Program-made: the position numbers and the translations under genes
Shown: positions 51,875-52,439 of the stretch, in pieces
How the letters are laid out: each line of letters begins with the position of its first letter
How positions within the stretch are numbered: position 1 is the first letter of the stretch
Notes under the pieces: model-generated
Databases searched by the model: none
Seen by the model: only the letters and a program-made list of their open reading frames with translations
Told to the model about the DNA's origin: nothing
Assembly: GCA_904419955.1 (NCBI GenBank)
Contig: CAJFTO010000018.1
Location: 1 to 52,439 of the forward strand
Length of the DNA: 52,439 nt
Origin: Candidatus Roslinia caecavium
GTDB taxonomy: Bacteria > Bacillota > Clostridia > Monoglobales > Monoglobaceae
Direction: 5' to 3'

Positions 51875-52439
51875 CTACGTTGCCGGTACGATCAGCGGTT
51901 TTATATTGTCCTCCGAATCCCAGATAAACACTTTTACGGTCTCGTTGTCCGCGGCGCCTCTGTCGATTACGTATACGACTTCGGAGCCGGTCGCAGTTTC
52001 GTGAGATATGGTTCTGGTTCGGACGTCGGTCAGCGTTCCGTTCTCGCCGTAGTAGGCTATTATGATCGCGTCGTCGTCCGCCGCGTCCATGTTCTTGGTT
52101 ACGGTAAAGGTCGTCTCGGTATCGGTCGCCGAAAGCCCGCTTATCGTATACGGCTCCTGCGGCGCGGTATATCTCTCAAACTTAGCCGCGCAGAATCTCG
52201 CTTTTGAGCCGTCAAGATAGAAGTAGTAAGTCTTTCCGGCCTCAAGCTCGACCTGACACTGGATAGGTACGCTTGAACCTACGCATTCCTGTACGTATAT
52301 ATTCTCGGTAGTCGGATCCGCCGCGCCCTCCGGAACAACGTAGAACGTCTTAGTGTTCGATACGGAATATGCGTATAACGTAAACACGCCGTTCTCGGGA
52401 GCGGTATACTTGAGCGCGGTACCGACGGCCGTTCCGGAC
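51875..52439 (-). CDS. C-terminal part of a large secreted protein, cut by right edge
   Basis: An open frame runs from the right edge to a stop at 51875 (188 residues visible), so the gene starts outside the window. Two beta-sandwich segments are seen: an N-terminal one with APENGVFTLYAYSVSNTKTFYV and a GKTYYFYLDGSKARFCAAKFE turn, as in pre-peptidase or carbohydrate-binding modules, and a C-terminal one ending VKVFIWDSEDNIKPLIVP, a tail common at the end of secreted Clostridial carbohydrate-active proteins; the GH95 protein here has a related AFLWRDNMQ tail. Catalytic function cannot be inferred. Confidence 0.75.
   Translation of the reverse strand, partial: SGTAVGTALKYTAPENGVFTLYAYSVSNTKTFYVVPEGAADPTTENIYVQECVGSSVPIQCQVELEAGKTYYFYLDGSKARFCAAKFERYTAPQEPYTISGLSATDTETTFTVTKNMDAADDDAIIIAYYGENGTLTDVRTRTISHETATGSEVVYVIDRGAADNETVKVFIWDSEDNIKPLIVPAT

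Overview
The window reads as one chromosomal segment of an endospore-forming, low-to-moderate GC Gram-positive anaerobe of the class Clostridia. The evidence is: a dipicolinate synthase pair (dpaA/dpaB), a SpoVB-type flippase followed by mazG and rqcP as in the yabM-yabN-yabO block of Bacillus, RNase Y, FtsH, a class A RNase P RNA, SigA-type promoters and U-tract terminators, the MEP-pathway gene ispE, and S-layer homology (SLH) domains on a secreted protein. Several large carbohydrate-active proteins suggest a polysaccharide-using lifestyle such as gut or digester. The species cannot be named from sequence alone.

Layout. 1-13 kb: a left-truncated sensor kinase, a cytoplasmic heparinase II/III-like protein, dpaAB behind a SigK-like promoter, an AraC regulator on the minus strand, and a divergent 1956-residue secreted GH95 multidomain protein. 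13-19 kb: a stalk-domain/DUF362 secreted protein, larC plus an ArsP-like permease, and a MerR regulator. 19-26.5 kb, minus strand: an EamA transporter, a secreted metallo-beta-lactamase-fold lipoprotein, a CAU tRNA, rqcP, mazG, spoVB, a GtrB-like glycosyltransferase, and secG with an unusual acidic tail. 26.5-27.5 kb: two tandem copies of a small RNA gene. 27.5-36 kb: an SLH-anchored GHL10 protein, a TatD-associated-type radical SAM protein, a DUF2156 protein, a GH140-like protein, a nucleotidyltransferase, and RNase Y.

36-37.7 kb is the most unusual part. A SigA-type promoter with consensus spacing and a strong terminator bracket about 1255 nt with no convincing protein gene but many perfect local and long-range helices: a candidate very large structured RNA. 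37.7-51.3 kb: a MerR regulator divergent from an iron alcohol dehydrogenase, ispE, a cyclophilin lipoprotein, ftsH, typA, amtB-glnB behind a promoter-proximal terminator, serC-serA, and rnpB. The right end holds a possible small convergent RNA/micro-ORF locus and the 3' part of a large secreted protein on the minus strand.

Three promoters with a 19-bp spacer holding a perfect dyad (13333, 18103, 38301) have the layout of MerR-family target promoters. They may link the DUF362 gene, a structured non-coding transcript and the alcohol dehydrogenase to the two MerR genes. Several intergenic regions hold promoter-then-terminator units too short to encode protein, so RNA-level control looks prominent here. 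All functional assignments are by recognition of motifs and families by eye; no database search was run.
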